64,000 nt of DNA from Fischerella sp. PCC 9431 (GCF_000447295.1 NZ_KE650771.1:1-64000); one strand, 5' to 3'; shown: positions 16,681 through 26,792, counted from the first letter of the stretch. Notes: generated by a model not told the origin, from the sequence alone. Program-made: numbers and translations.

Positions 16681-17850
16681 TTAAATCAGCCATCCCTTCA
16701 ACCGCTTGGCGATATGGGGACGCCGCAATTTTCGCATGGCTTTACTTTGGATTTGTCGTACTCGTTCACGAGACAGGTTAAACATGTTACCAACTTCTTC
16801 CAGAGTACAGGGTTCGCTGGTAGTTAAACCATAGCGTAAGGAAATCACGTCTTTTTCTCGTGGTGTCAGTACGTCACCTAATACTTCCCAAATCTCGTGA
16901 CGCATCATGCTTTCATTCATTTTTGCTTCTGGAGATTGGTTGTCTTCGTCTTCTAATAAATCCATTAATTCCGTGTCTTCTTCTTTACCGACACGGTGAT
17001 TTAAAGATAATGCTTGACGTCGTAATTGTTGGAGTTGACGTAATTGTTGAGGCGGAATTTCTAATGCTTCCGCCATTTCAATTTCGTTGGGATTACGCCC
17101 TAGTTTTTGTTTAAGTTCTCGCTGGGCTTTTTTGAGTTTATTTAGTTTTTCAACTATATGAATTGGTAAGCGGATAGTACGAGCATCGTTTGCGATCGCT
17201 CGTGTAATTGCTTGTCTAATCCACCAATAAGCATATGTAGAAAATTTATATCCTTTATCTGGATCAAATTTTTCTGTCGCCCGATTTAAACCCATAGCAC
17301 CTTCTTGAATTAAATCCAAAAAAGGTACGCCACGATTTAAATATCGTTTAGCAATTGATACAACAAGACGTAGGTTCGAGCGAATCATTTTGCGTTTCGC
17401 TACCCTACCTTGATACAAACGATTTTCTAACTGCTTTTCTGTTATTTCTAGGTGCGCTGCTATATTTGATTTATTAGGTTGATGTCCTAGTTCTTCTGCC
17501 AATGCAGCTTGGATTTCATTAAATTCTTCTAAAAACCGCACTCGCCGCGCCAATTCAACCTCTTCTTCAGGTTTTAATAATGGATAACGCGCCATTTCTT
17601 TAAAAAACGCGCCCACAGCATCATCGTACTCGGTTTTATTATATCCAGAAGGACGCGCTGCTGCCATTTCATCTACATTACGTCCATCTACTTCCAGGTT
17701 TTCTGCAATTGGGGATTCTTCATCTGCCACTGCGTTTAAAACTTCTAGAATTTGTTCTTCATTAACGGCAGCATTTTCTATCATTTCCATTGTTCCCAAT
17801 TCAGCAATATTCATAGCTTCTGTTAGGGATTGTTGCTTGGTTTGATACAT
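16681..17850 (-). CDS. sigC: Group 2 RNA polymerase sigma factor, SigC-like
   Basis: Alternative sigma-70 of cyanobacteria, 389 residues. Region 1.2 begins near 80 (AVGAFFKEMARYPLLKPEEEVELARRV). Region 2 holds SNLRLVVSIAKRYLNRGVPFLDLIQEGAMGLNRA and the -10-reading helix KFSTYAYWWIRQAITRAI. Region 3 follows, and region 4 ends with the helix-turn-helix TLEEVGNMFNLSRERVRQIQ and RRPHIAKRLKGWLI. The variable N-terminus of about 75 acidic residues and the wording GYNKTEYDDAVGAFF match my memory of SigC rather than SigA, B or D; the SigC assignment is from memory and less sure than the group 2 call. In Nostocales SigC is linked to early heterocyst development and nitrogen stress. Confidence 0.85.
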   Translation of the reverse strand: MYQTKQQSLTEAMNIAELGTMEMIENAAVNEEQILEVLNAVADEESPIAENLEVDGRNVDEMAAARPSGYNKTEYDDAVGAFFKEMARYPLLKPEEEVELARRVRFLEEFNEIQAALAEELGHQPNKSNIAAHLEITEKQLENRLYQGRVAKRKMIRSNLRLVVSIAKRYLNRGVPFLDLIQEGAMGLNRATEKFDPDKGYKFSTYAYWWIRQAITRAIANDARTIRLPIHIVEKLNKLKKAQRELKQKLGRNPNEIEMAEALEIPPQQLRQLQQLRRQALSLNHRVGKEEDTELMDLLEDEDNQSPEAKMNESMMRHEIWEVLGDVLTPREKDVISLRYGLTTSEPCTLEEVGNMFNLSRERVRQIQSKAMRKLRRPHIAKRLKGWLI

Positions 17851-18682
17851 AACTTAGTGACAGCTGCTTTTAGATTAAGATGCTTCATTAGTTTTTATAA
17901 GTGACAAATGCACCTGTTTTATAGCAAAAAGCTTTTCGCTAATTTAAGACGATTCGGAATAATAGTCTTTGCCCATGATTACCTATGTTTACTAAGGATA
18001 GCAAGAGGGAAAGACCACTATTTATTTTTGCTATTGGTTACAATCAGATACATTCTTACATATATTTTTGCTCTTGGCATTGACGCGTGCATTGCTACTT
18101 CGACTATTCATGGGTTCCTCATTCTTTTTCTTATTTACAAACTATGTCAAATACTCTCAATCAAAATTGCTCAAACTTAACAAATATAAAACTTACTCTA
18201 TAAGGATTAGTTAATTATGAAAACTTCATATATTTTTCTAATATATCTAAATTTTTATGCCTTGTTATTGTTTAAACATCTTTCAATCTCATCAATGGGT
18301 CTTTGGGTTTTTTGGTAATTTTGACCAGCAAAAGCTATGGCAACCCATAACCTAGTTAGAAGCATCTCATATACTGAGAGCATTTAATATCTATCAATAG
18401 GGAGAAAAGCACTGTTGCCTATTCACCATAGAGAGAAAAATCAACTCGAAAATATGTAAGAGATTTATTTTGTCTGGTCTGCTTTCAAGAGGTATTACCA
18501 CATATAGATAAAATTAATTCCTTGCCTGAAATTACATAAGAGGAAACTTATCAAGTATTATGTCTGATGACAGTATTGCGAATTACATTTTTATTGACAT
18601 TTAGATAGACAGTTAGTCTGATCAGGAAAGACTATTTTCGGGAACTAAGAGAGATAAATATATATCTAGAAATTGAGGAACC
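17851..18682. other. AT-rich intergenic region upstream of priA
   Basis: About 830 bases between the divergent sigma factor and priA. The only open stretch is a hydrophobic one of 90 codons at 17908-18180 without ribosome-binding site or recognisable domain; I do not call it. The region likely holds both promoters. Confidence 0.5.
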
Positions 18683-21421
18683 ATGTATATAAATGATGTA
18701 AGTTTACCTCCTTTGGTCGTAGCCCAATCAGCACAGTCTTATGATGTAGGAATAAATAAAAATCAATGGGTTGAAGTGCTAGTAGACTGTCCAGGAATTA
18801 CTCAAGAAGATGGGACAGCACAACAACAGGAAGAAAAACTCTATACCTATCGATTACCACTAGGGTTAGAAGTAAAACCAGGAGATATTTTAAGTGTGCC
18901 ATTTGGCAGACAACAGGTAGGAGGAATAGCTATTCGTTTGTTAGCACAACCTCCAAATAACCTTGCGGCTGCAAATATTAGAGATGTGGAAGATATAATT
19001 CACTCAAAATTTTTTCAACAAAGCTACTGGCAATTGTTAGAAAGAGTTTCAGATTACTATTACACTCCTTTTATTCAAGTAATTCGCACAGCTCTACCAC
19101 CAGGTTTGTTAGGGCGATCGCATTCTCGCCTACGCCTCAAAAGGGAAAATATTCCTCATGGTGGAGATGAGTTTCTCAGTTTACCAGCCCGTGAACTCCT
19201 CAAAATTTTGCAATCTCAGGCTGATGGAGACTATAGCTTTAAATTTTTAAGACGCCAAATCAAAGGGTTTGACAGAGCAAAAAAGCAATTAATCCAGCGC
19301 AGTTGGGCAGAAACCTACATAGAACTGCCTAGATATTCTAAGCCTCAGACAAAACCCATCGTAACATTGACTGTCAGCGTACCGCCGGTTGACCTCAGCA
19401 AGCGCCAACGAGAAATATTAGAAGTGTTAAGGCGTCATGGTGGAGAATTATGGCTCAATGAATTTTTACAAATTTGTAACACAACCACCCCGACTTTAAA
19501 AAAATTAGAAACCCAAGGTTGTATTGTCATTCAACAAAGAGAAGTATTACGCAGTGAAAACGGCCCCCCAGTCGCAGCAGATCAACCAAAATCTTTAAAC
19601 ACAGCTCAATTTCAGGCATTGTCTACCATCAAAGAAATAAAAGGATATGCAATACTTCTCTTGCATGGAGTGACTGGTTCCGGAAAAACTGAAGTTTATT
19701 TGCAAGCGATCGCCCCTTTACTCGCCCAAGGTAAATCCGCCCTCGTCTTAGTACCAGAAATTGGATTGACACCCCAACTAACTGATCGTTTCCGCGCCCG
19801 CTTTGGTAACAAAATTAACGTGTATCACAGCGCCCTCTCCGGCGGTGAACGTTACGACACCTGGCGACAAATGCTCACTGGTGAACCTCAAGTAGTTATT
19901 GGCACACGTAGCGCTGTATTTGCTCCCTTATCTAACTTGGGTTTGATCATATTAGATGAAGAACACGACAACAGTTTTAAACAAGATTCTCCCATCCCCA
20001 CCTATCACGCCCGCACCGTCGCCCAATGGCGTGCAGAATTAGAAAATTGTCCCCTCGTTTTAGGTTCTGCAACGCCATCCTTGGAAAGTTGGGTGAGGGT
20101 GAGGGATTGGGGATCGGGGATTGGGGATCGGGGATTCTCCAGAGGAGACGCTTCGCGAACGGGGATTGAGGGACAAGGGGGACAAGGAGGACAAGGGGGA
20201 CAAGGGAGCAGGGAGCAGGGAGAGGAGGAGAATAACCAATGCCCAATGCCCAATGCCCAATGCCCATTGCCCGATGCCCAATGCCCAATGCCCAATGCCC
20301 AATGCCCAATGCCCAACGCCCAATGCCCAATCCCTGCTCACTATCTTTCGCTTCCAGAACGTATCCACTCGCGCCCTTTACCAGGTGTGGAAATTGTGGA
20401 TATGCGACAAGAGTTACAGCAGGGAAATCGTTCGATATTTAGTAGATCCCTACAGGATGCATTGCAACAATTAAAACAACGAAATCAACAGGGAATTTTA
20501 TTTATTCATCGTCGGGGACATAGTACTTTTGTGTCTTGTCGCAATTGTGGCTATGTGTTGGAATGTCCTCATTGTGATGTGTCGCTGTCGTATCACCAAA
20601 CTGAGGTTGAAGGGCCACAGATTTTGCGGTGTCATTATTGTAATTATGCGCGATCGCATCCCAAAAATTGCCCTGAATGTAGTTCACCTTACTTAAAATT
20701 CTTTGGTAGTGGCACACAACGAGTCGCCCAGGAATTAACAAAGCAATTTCCAGAGTTGCGTTTTATCCGTTTTGATAGCGACACTACCCGCACTAAAGGC
20801 GCTCATCGTACCTTAATTACTCAATTTGCGAACGGTGAAGCTGATTTATTAATCGGTACGCAAATGCTCACCAAAGGCTTAGATTTACCACAGGTGACGC
20901 TGGTAGGAGTTGTCGCCGCCGATGGATTATTATATTTATCTGATTATCGGGCTAGCGAACGAGCATTTCAAACTTTGGCTCAAGTGGCTGGGCGAGCTGG
21001 TAGAGGTGAGGAACCCGGTAGGGTAATTGTGCAAACTTATACACCAGAGCATCCGGTAATCGAAACGGTACAAAATCATGATTATGAATCTTTCACCAAT
21101 GCAGAATTAGAACAACGGCAAGCACTGAATTATCCCCCCTATGGCAGGTTAATTTTGTTACGTCTCAGTAGTCTTGATCCGATTGAAGTCCAAAATACAG
21201 CCCAGGTAATCGCAGCTGCATTACCACAACAACCAGGTTTAGATATATTGGGACCAGCACCAGCTAATATTTTACGAGTAGCAAATCGTTATCGCTGGCA
21301 AATATTGCTCAAATTTGCCCCCGATGCATTGCCACAGTTACCAGATTGGGAACAAGTGCGTCAACTTTGTCCGGCGTCTGTCAGTTTAACAATAGATATA
21401 GATCCGATAAATATGATGTAA
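18683..21421 (+). CDS. priA: Primosomal protein N' (PriA helicase) with repeat-derived insert
   Basis: ATP-dependent 3'-5' DNA helicase that reloads the replisome at stalled forks. The N-terminal DNA-binding domain runs to about 200. Helicase lobe 1 has Walker [15 protein letters not shown], the DEEH box [11 protein letters not shown] and [12 protein letters not shown] (about 459-470). The zinc region has paired CxxC motifs (CRNCG, CPHCD, CHYCN, CPECS). Lobe 2 includes [20 protein letters not shown] and QVAGRAGRG. Between W470 and HYLSLPERI (553) sits a segment of about 78 residues, Gly/Gln-rich then NAQCPMP repeats, translated from short tandem repeat DNA. It explains the length of 912 against roughly 830 usual. 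The frame is kept throughout, so the gene is probably functional. GAGG lies shortly before the ATG. Confidence 0.93.
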   Translation: MYINDVSLPPLVVAQSAQSYDVGINKNQWVEVLVDCPGITQEDGTAQQQEEKLYTYRLPLGLEVKPGDILSVPFGRQQVGGIAIRLLAQPPNNLAAANIRDVEDIIHSKFFQQSYWQLLERVSDYYYTPFIQVIRTALPPGLLGRSHSRLRLKRENIPHGGDEFLSLPARELLKILQSQADGDYSFKFLRRQIKGFDRAKKQLIQRSWAETYIELPRYSKPQTKPIVTLTVSVPPVDLSKRQREILEVLRRHGGELWLNEFLQICNTTTPTLKKLETQGCIVIQQREVLRSENGPPVAADQPKSLNTAQFQALSTIKEIKGYAILLLHGVTGSGKTEVYLQAIAPLLAQGKSALVLVPEIGLTPQLTDRFRARFGNKINVYHSALSGGERYDTWRQMLTGEPQVVIGTRSAVFAPLSNLGLIILDEEHDNSFKQDSPIPTYHARTVAQWRAELENCPLVLGSATPSLESWVRVRDWGSGIGDRGFSRGDASRTGIEGQGGQGGQGGQGSREQGEEENNQCPMPNAQCPLPDAQCPMPNAQCPMPNAQCPIPAHYLSLPERIHSRPLPGVEIVDMRQELQQGNRSIFSRSLQDALQQLKQRNQQGILFIHRRGHSTFVSCRNCGYVLECPHCDVSLSYHQTEVEGPQILRCHYCNYARSHPKNCPECSSPYLKFFGSGTQRVAQELTKQFPELRFIRFDSDTTRTKGAHRTLITQFANGEADLLIGTQMLTKGLDLPQVTLVGVVAADGLLYLSDYRASERAFQTLAQVAGRAGRGEEPGRVIVQTYTPEHPVIETVQNHDYESFTNAELEQRQALNYPPYGRLILLRLSSLDPIEVQNTAQVIAAALPQQPGLDILGPAPANILRVANRYRWQILLKFAPDALPQLPDWEQVRQLCPASVSLTIDIDPINMM
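20105..20338. repeat. Composite tandem repeat block inside priA
   Basis: GGGGATT/GGGGATC units, a short unique piece, GGGACAAGG units, GGGAGCA units, the junction GAGAATAACCAATGCCC and about 14 AATGCCC-type heptamers. The total near 234 bases keeps the priA frame open. Same block order as at 1783-1935. Confidence 0.85.
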
Positions 21422-21475
21422 TACCAATTTGAAAAAAGAATGTGGCAATTCTGTTGAGTCTACTTTAGTAGACTT

Positions 21476-21517
21476 TAGCTATCCCGCCTTGGAATTTATT
21501 CCAAGGCGGGATAGCTA
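21476..21517. terminator. Bidirectional hairpin between priA and phosphatase
   Basis: A perfect 19-bp stem starting TAGCTATCCCGCCTTGG with a 4-base loop (TTTA). It lies between convergent genes, so it can stop transcripts from both sides. It lacks a clear T-run. Confidence 0.65.
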
Positions 21518-21581
21518 CAAAGTGAGAGATTTCCTTGCTGTTAGAGATTTGGTTTTGTTTTTGAAACTTTTGGGCTGCAAA

Positions 21582-22505
21582 TTAAGCTGATTTCAATGGA
21601 ATGATACCTTGATCAAAAACACGATTAGCTGTATCTATCCCACTTACTTCTATTCGATCGCCAAACACTTCATAAGCTGCAAAACTTAACTTCTCAGCAG
21701 AATATTCAGTCCATGAATTTTTACCGACAGGACGAGTACCTGCACCACCTCCACAAATTAAATAAGTTGTACCATTGATGGCGCGGGTACGTTCATAATG
21801 ATGTTCATGTCCATTGATATAAAGTTGCACACCATATTTTTGAAACAAGGGAGTAAAAGTTTGAATAAAATCAGGATTACTGCCGTAAACACCTGATGCA
21901 TAAATGGGATGATGACCAAAAACTATTTTCCAGGTAGCATTACTTTGCTTTAATTCTTGTTCTAACCAATTTAGCTGGTTAATCCAGTCAGCATTACTAT
22001 TGGTATCTAGGGCAAAAAATTGTACTTTATCCCGGCGAAATGTATAGTAGCGTCCTCGCATGTTAAAACCTGCATATTTAATTTGCAAGTCGCCATTGGC
22101 AGTGCGAATATCATGATTTCCTAAAGCAGCTTGGAATTTTACACCTTTTTTTAATAATGGAGCATAAGGACGCTCAAAGACTGCGTTAATTTTCTCTATT
22201 TCACCATTGGTATAGATATTATCTCCTGCTAAGATAGCCAAATTATAATAATTTTTACTGTGATAATTAGCCATTGCTCTAGCTACAGCATACTGACCTT
22301 TTGCACCAGTACCTGTATCTGCTACAGAAACAAAGCGCAATAATAAATCTTTTTTGCTAGATGGAATAGCAGCTATAGCTTGCGAGGTTAGCTCACTATT
22401 TTGACTAAAAATCTGATATTTAAGACTAGCTAAAAATCCCGTACCGATCGCACTAAGTCCACCTAAAAATAAAAATTGACGACGTTTGAGTTTCATATCT
22501 GACAA
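21582..22505 (-). CDS. Exported metallophosphoesterase (purple acid phosphatase-like)
   Basis: Calcineurin-fold phosphatase of 307 residues. The N-terminus has a twin-arginine-type signal (KLKRRQFLFLGGLSAIGTGF), so it acts outside the cytoplasm. Dinuclear metal motifs are present in order: VADTGTG, AGDNIY, GNHD, GHHPIYASG and INGHEHHYER. The Y after GDN and this spacing fit small purple acid phosphatase-like enzymes (tartrate-resistant type). The likely job is phosphate scavenging from organic esters. It is convergent with priA. No Pho box was recognised in the upstream 110 bases. Confidence 0.87.
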   Translation of the reverse strand: MSDMKLKRRQFLFLGGLSAIGTGFLASLKYQIFSQNSELTSQAIAAIPSSKKDLLLRFVSVADTGTGAKGQYAVARAMANYHSKNYYNLAILAGDNIYTNGEIEKINAVFERPYAPLLKKGVKFQAALGNHDIRTANGDLQIKYAGFNMRGRYYTFRRDKVQFFALDTNSNADWINQLNWLEQELKQSNATWKIVFGHHPIYASGVYGSNPDFIQTFTPLFQKYGVQLYINGHEHHYERTRAINGTTYLICGGGAGTRPVGKNSWTEYSAEKLSFAAYEVFGDRIEVSGIDTANRVFDQGIIPLKSA

Positions 22506-22615
22506 AAATCATGAATTAGGTCAGTTTAACGCAAGCATTGAAATGATACAGTAAGGCTGGGGAAGTTGCAGCCAGAATATTAAGTCTTTGATTCGCTACT
22601 CTCGGTGAAAGTTCC

Positions 22616-23485
22616 ATGTCACAGGACAATCAGAATTCACAACCATCTTCTTCGCCGCAACCAGAGGAAAATACACCTCGTCAAAGAACCAACCAAACAG
22701 GACAGTCTTTTTGGAAGACTAAAACTATCCAAATTCTCAAAGGCGCGATCGCACTTTTAGAAACGACAGTAGACAAACTAGAAACAGAGTCCCCTCCCAG
22801 TGATGTCTCTCCCAACTGGTGGAGTAGACTGTTAACCAAAATCCGCTCTTTTTTACCAGCAAATTTATCAGCAAAATTATCAGATACAGCTTTGACAAGC
22901 GCGATCGCAGTTTTCGCTGTCATCTTAGTTTGGACTACTTCTAGCCTTTTCACAGCTAAACCCACCGAAATTGCAACTACTCCCCCTACTTCCCCGACTC
23001 CCCTCACCTCCCCATCTCCAGAACCATCAACCCTTGAAGAACCAACTATAACAGAAACACCGCTACCTGTAGAGGAAGAACCAACACCAATACCAGAGGA
23101 AGTTACAAAAGAACCAGAACCAGAAATAACACCAACTCCGACACCAACCCCAACTCCAACACCGACACCAACGGTAGTATTAACACCAGAACAGATTTTA
23201 ATTGCAACGATTGAAAACCAAGTCGCAGAAGTTAGCGATCGCTTTGCCTCTGGACTAGTAAAATCTATCCAAGCTAACTTTCTTACCAGCAGTTTGGATA
23301 TCAAAATTAGCGATGATTGGTATACTCTCACCGAATCTGAACAAGATAAACTCGCAGCCGAAATTCTCCTACGTTCTCAAGAACTCGACTTTACCCATCT
23401 CGAAATTACCGACTCGCAAAATAGATTAGTCGCACGTAACCCAGTTGTAGGTACTGAAATGGTCATTTTTAGAAGACAAGTTTAA
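22616..23485 (+). CDS. Single-pass membrane protein with Pro/Thr linker
   Basis: I do not recognise a named family. The 289 residues have four parts: a polar Gln/Ser-rich N-terminus, a cytoplasmic stretch to about 95 (KTKTIQILKGAIALLETTVDKLE), one membrane helix at about 97-118 (ALTSAIAVFAVILVWTTSSLF), a long Pro/Thr/Glu linker ending in TPTPTPTPTPTPT, and a C-terminal domain of about 100 residues (LIATIENQVAEVSDRFASGLVK to EMVIFRRQV) that would lie outside the membrane. The linker looks like a cell-wall-spanning spacer. The gene stands alone between divergent phosphatase and convergent ggt. Confidence 0.75.
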   Translation: MSQDNQNSQPSSSPQPEENTPRQRTNQTGQSFWKTKTIQILKGAIALLETTVDKLETESPPSDVSPNWWSRLLTKIRSFLPANLSAKLSDTALTSAIAVFAVILVWTTSSLFTAKPTEIATTPPTSPTPLTSPSPEPSTLEEPTITETPLPVEEEPTPIPEEVTKEPEPEITPTPTPTPTPTPTPTVVLTPEQILIATIENQVAEVSDRFASGLVKSIQANFLTSSLDIKISDDWYTLTESEQDKLAAEILLRSQELDFTHLEITDSQNRLVARNPVVGTEMVIFRRQV

Positions 23486-23575
23486 TGCTTGTCATTTGTC
23501 ATTGGGAAGAGACTTGCTGAATAATTCTCCCTTGTCTCCCTTGTCCTCCTTGTCCCCGATCCCCGATCCCCAATT

Positions 23576-25414
23576 TTAATATCCTCTCGGCGCTCCTTCA
23601 CCACGGGGATCGGCAGCTCCTTCCAAACTTCCATCAGATGTAACTGCGATCGCGTTAATATTTCCCCAAGGTTGAGTTTGTTTAATTTTGTGTCCCCGAC
23701 GTTGTAATTCTGCCAAGGTGAGAGTATCTAAACCATAAGGTTCGACTCGTAATTCATCAGGAAGCCATTGATGATGAATACGAGGAACAGAAACAGCTTC
23801 ACCGACATTCATGTTGTACTCTAGTACATTTAGGATGACTTGCAGCACTTGGGTGATGATTGTTCCTCCACCAGGCGCACCGACTGCTAGGCGTAGGCGA
23901 CCATTTTCTGTAACGATGGTGGGAGTCATGCTGGATAAAGGTGTTTTGCGTGGTGCGATCACATTAGCTTCGTTACCGATTAAACCAAAAGCATTTGGGA
24001 CTCCTGGCGCAGCAGCAAAATCATCCATTTCATTATTGAGGACAATTCCGGTTCCCTCAGCAACAACACCAGCACCAAATCCTAAGTTAACAGTAAAAGT
24101 CAAACTGACGGCGTTGCGTTGTGCATCAACAACGTTAAGATGGCTTGTTTCTGTAGACTCGTGTTTAAGAAAGCGGAAAACAACAGGACACGGGGAGACG
24201 GGGACACGCTGACACGGTGAGTTTTGTTGATGGATTCTCTGCGTCACCGCGTCTTCTAGTCTCCGCGTCTTCTTAATCTTTCCTGGCTCAACTTCCTTTG
24301 CTGGTCTAGCCCTATTCATCATAATTTCAGATCGCCGCAGTTGAGCATAGCCAGGACTAATCAATTGTTGTACAGGGACTTTGACAAAATCAGGATCACC
24401 TAATAATTTTGAGCGATCGGCATAAGCAATTTTCATTGCTTCCACCATTAAGTGGATAGCATCGGGATGATGCCAACCTAAAGATTTTAAATCGGTAGAA
24501 CCGATAATATTTAACATTTCTAATAAATGTACACCTCCAGAAGAAGGAGGTGGCATTGAACAAACTCGTGCTTGACGAAAATTACCACAAACAGGATTAC
24601 GCCAAATAGGTTTGTAAGCTTTTAAATCTTCCAGAGTGATCAAACCACCATTTTTTGCCATGTCAGCAGCAATTGCACGAGCAATATTTCCAGTATAAAA
24701 ACTGCGTGGATTTTGGGAGATTGCTGTTAAGGTTTTTGCTAAGTCACGCTGTACGAGTTTTTCTCCAGGTTGATAAAATTCGCCATTGCGAGTAAAAATT
24801 GCTCGTGCGGCTGGATTATTGAGAATTACTTGTTTGCGATTTTCAAACTCTGGTATAGAACGCAAAGTTACTTGAGGACTCAGGATAAACCCATCTCTAG
24901 CAAGAGCGATCGCCGGTTTGACAACTTCTGCCCAAGGTAACTTACCATAACGTTGATGCACTGCGTACAGTCCTGCTACAGTTCCCGGTGTTCCTACTGC
25001 TAAGTGACCATTTATACTCAAGTTTGGACGCACCTTACCCTGAGCATCCACATACATATTTCTTGTTGCTTTCAAAGGTGCGCGTTCACGAAAATCTAAT
25101 GCTTTAATATCTCCAGTTTTAGCATCACGAAACAGCAAAAAGCCACCGCCACCAATTCCCGCCGAAAACGGTTCTACTACAGAAATCGCAAAAGTCGTCG
25201 CGACTGCTGCATCAACTGCGTTACCACCTTTGCGTAACATTTGCAAACCGGCGTCACTTGCCAAAGGATTTGCAGACACCACCATAGCTTTTTTGCTGCG
25301 TAGGGGTAAACTAACGGTAGCTGCTACCTGTTTGTGGTTGTAAAACAGTAATGCAGAAAAACACAGATGAAAAACAAATACTGAAACCTGCGTGTAACGA
25401 CGGAGATTAGGCAT
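23576..25414 (-). CDS. ggt: Gamma-glutamyltransferase with repeat-derived insert
   Basis: Cleaves or transfers the gamma-glutamyl group of glutathione in the periplasm; an N-terminal nucleophile hydrolase that cuts itself into large and small subunits. The signal anchor is near 10-30. Family motifs: MVVSANPLASDAGLQMLRKGGNAVDAA, EPFSAGIGGGGFLL, PPPSSGGVHLLEMLNI and the new N-terminus TSHLNVVDAQRNAVSLT, where T423 is the likely catalytic threonine. About 35 residues just before it (381-415, KKTRRLEDAVTQRIHQQ and on) come from repeat DNA (24170-24274) and are absent from usual homologs. They fall at the end of the large subunit in the flexible loop before the cleavage site, so activity may survive. 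612 residues against about 570 usual. Confidence 0.9.
   Translation of the reverse strand: MPNLRRYTQVSVFVFHLCFSALLFYNHKQVAATVSLPLRSKKAMVVSANPLASDAGLQMLRKGGNAVDAAVATTFAISVVEPFSAGIGGGGFLLFRDAKTGDIKALDFRERAPLKATRNMYVDAQGKVRPNLSINGHLAVGTPGTVAGLYAVHQRYGKLPWAEVVKPAIALARDGFILSPQVTLRSIPEFENRKQVILNNPAARAIFTRNGEFYQPGEKLVQRDLAKTLTAISQNPRSFYTGNIARAIAADMAKNGGLITLEDLKAYKPIWRNPVCGNFRQARVCSMPPPSSGGVHLLEMLNIIGSTDLKSLGWHHPDAIHLMVEAMKIAYADRSKLLGDPDFVKVPVQQLISPGYAQLRRSEIMMNRARPAKEVEPGKIKKTRRLEDAVTQRIHQQNSPCQRVPVSPCPVVFRFLKHESTETSHLNVVDAQRNAVSLTFTVNLGFGAGVVAEGTGIVLNNEMDDFAAAPGVPNAFGLIGNEANVIAPRKTPLSSMTPTIVTENGRLRLAVGAPGGGTIITQVLQVILNVLEYNMNVGEAVSVPRIHHQWLPDELRVEPYGLDTLTLAELQRRGHKIKQTQPWGNINAIAVTSDGSLEGAADPRGEGAPRGY
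24170..24274. repeat. Repeat DNA inserted in ggt
   Basis: GGACACGGGGAGACGGGGAC-type and CGCGTCACCGCGTCTTC-like text, also seen between genes at 29279-29490 and 40218-40250. It keeps the ggt frame. Confidence 0.65.
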
Positions 25415-25462
25415 TGTTATTGAATACTCTCAGATTCTCATCGTATCACCCAGGTGGCAAGC

Positions 25463-25819
25463 CGATGAATTTACAATGCAAGCCGATGCATTCGCAATGT
25501 AAGGCGATGCAATCGCAATGTAACTCGATACAATCGCAATGCGACCCGATGCAATCGTAATGTAACTCGATACAATCGCAATGCGACCCGATGCAATCGT
25601 AATGTAACTCGATACAATCGCAATGCGACCCGATGCAATCGTAATGTAACCCGATACAATCGTAATGCGACCCGATGCAATCGTAATGTAACCCGATACA
25701 ATCGCAATGTGACCCGATGCAATCGTAATGTAACCCGATACAATCGCAATGTGACCCGATACATTAACAATGTAAGGCGATACATTCGTAATGCGACCCG
25801 ATGCATTAACAATATGGAC
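25463..25819. repeat. 21-bp tandem repeat array, 17 units
   Basis: Consensus unit CGATRCAATCGYAATGYRAC plus one pyrimidine. Units start at 25463 and every 21 bases to 25799. Units alternate GATGCA/GATACA, giving a 42-bp higher-order period; the outer units are more diverged. The array fills most of the space between divergent ggt and the GNAT gene, and its last unit overlaps the GNAT start codon. It has few stop codons, so long chance reading frames cross it on both strands. Confidence 0.9.
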
Positions 25820-26698
25820 AAAGTATTGAAAGAAATATCTTCGGTGATGCTGCGTGGAGGACGACTCGAAGACGCAGTAAATTGTGGCACAATTGTGTAT
25901 AAAGGATTCCGTGATATTGCGGAACAACACGGCTTCGTACCCGATCTTCCTTCTGCGGAGTATGGGGCGGAAATGCTCACTCAACTTTTAGCAAACCCGA
26001 CGATTTACTCAGTCGTGGCTGAGACTGAGGACGGACGCGTTATCGGTAGCAACTTTTTGTGGGAAGGCGACACAATCGCCGGAATTGGTCCCATTACAGT
26101 AGATCCTACGGCACAAAACAGGTCGGTTGGTCGCCGCCTGATGGAACATGTTTTACAGAGAACACGTGAAAAACGGTTTGTTGGGGTGCGACTAGTTCAA
26201 GCTGCATATCACAGCCGTTCGCTTTCCCTGTATACAAAACTTGGCTTTGATGTGCGTGAGCCACTGGCAAACCTTCAAGGAGAACCGCTCGATTTAACGA
26301 TACCCAATCGTACCGTTCGTCCGGTCAATGAAACAGACCTGGCTGCGTGTAATCAACTGTGCGATCGCATTCATGGTCATGACCGGACAAACGAACTCAA
26401 GGCAGCTGTCGAGCGAGGGACAGCAAAGCTTGTCGAGTATGATGGGCGTGTATCAGGCTACTCCACCGAAATCGGCTTCCTTGGTCACGCTGTTGGCGAG
26501 AATAACGAGGACTTAAAGGCGCTGATCGGGGCGGCTCCAGAGTTCACTGGATCGGGCTTTTATCTTCCGATGCGTAACGGCGAGCTGTTCCGTTGGTGTT
26601 TGAAGCATGGTCTGCGTGTCACCCAAACCGCAACGTTAATGAGTCTTGGACTGTACAATGAACCGTCAGGAGCCTTTCTACCCTCTGTCCTCTATTAA
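25814..26698 (+). CDS. Two-domain GNAT acetyltransferase
   Basis: A tandem GNAT protein of about 295 residues from the ATG at 25814. The first domain has LEDAVNCGTIVYKGFRDIAEQHGF and the acetyl-CoA loop QNRSVGRRLMEHVL followed by YTKLGFDVRE. The second, near 180-295, starts VRPVNETDLAACNQLCDRIHG and is degenerate at the cofactor loop. An upstream reading frame could add 35 Asn/Arg/Thr-rich residues from the 21-bp array, but these look like repeat translation. No Shine-Dalgarno is seen at 25814. Codon use (more G and C at third positions) differs from the neighbours, which may hint at transfer. Substrate unknown. Confidence 0.82.
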   Translation: MDKVLKEISSVMLRGGRLEDAVNCGTIVYKGFRDIAEQHGFVPDLPSAEYGAEMLTQLLANPTIYSVVAETEDGRVIGSNFLWEGDTIAGIGPITVDPTAQNRSVGRRLMEHVLQRTREKRFVGVRLVQAAYHSRSLSLYTKLGFDVREPLANLQGEPLDLTIPNRTVRPVNETDLAACNQLCDRIHGHDRTNELKAAVERGTAKLVEYDGRVSGYSTEIGFLGHAVGENNEDLKALIGAAPEFTGSGFYLPMRNGELFRWCLKHGLRVTQTATLMSLGLYNEPSGAFLPSVLY

Positions 26699-26792
26699 TA
26701 GGGAACGGGGGAGTGTACGAACACAAGGGATACAAAACAGACAAAGAAGTAATTTTTCTTCCCACAGTCCCGATCCCTGATCCCTGATCCCC

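Noticed and set aside
17908-18180. Hydrophobic 90-codon frame upstream of priA
   Set aside because: No ribosome-binding site, no domain, and an AT-rich composition that yields such frames by chance.
25709-25813. N-terminal extension of the GNAT protein (NVTRYNRNVTRY)
   Set aside because: Encoded by the 21-bp array; the conserved domain begins after the ATG at 25814.
25430-25984. Long minus-strand reading frames of 184 and 169 codons across the 21-bp array
   Set aside because: They translate the tandem repeat (IASGRIAIVSSY and RLYRVTLRLH), overlap each other and run antisense into the GNAT gene. The repeat simply lacks stop codons.
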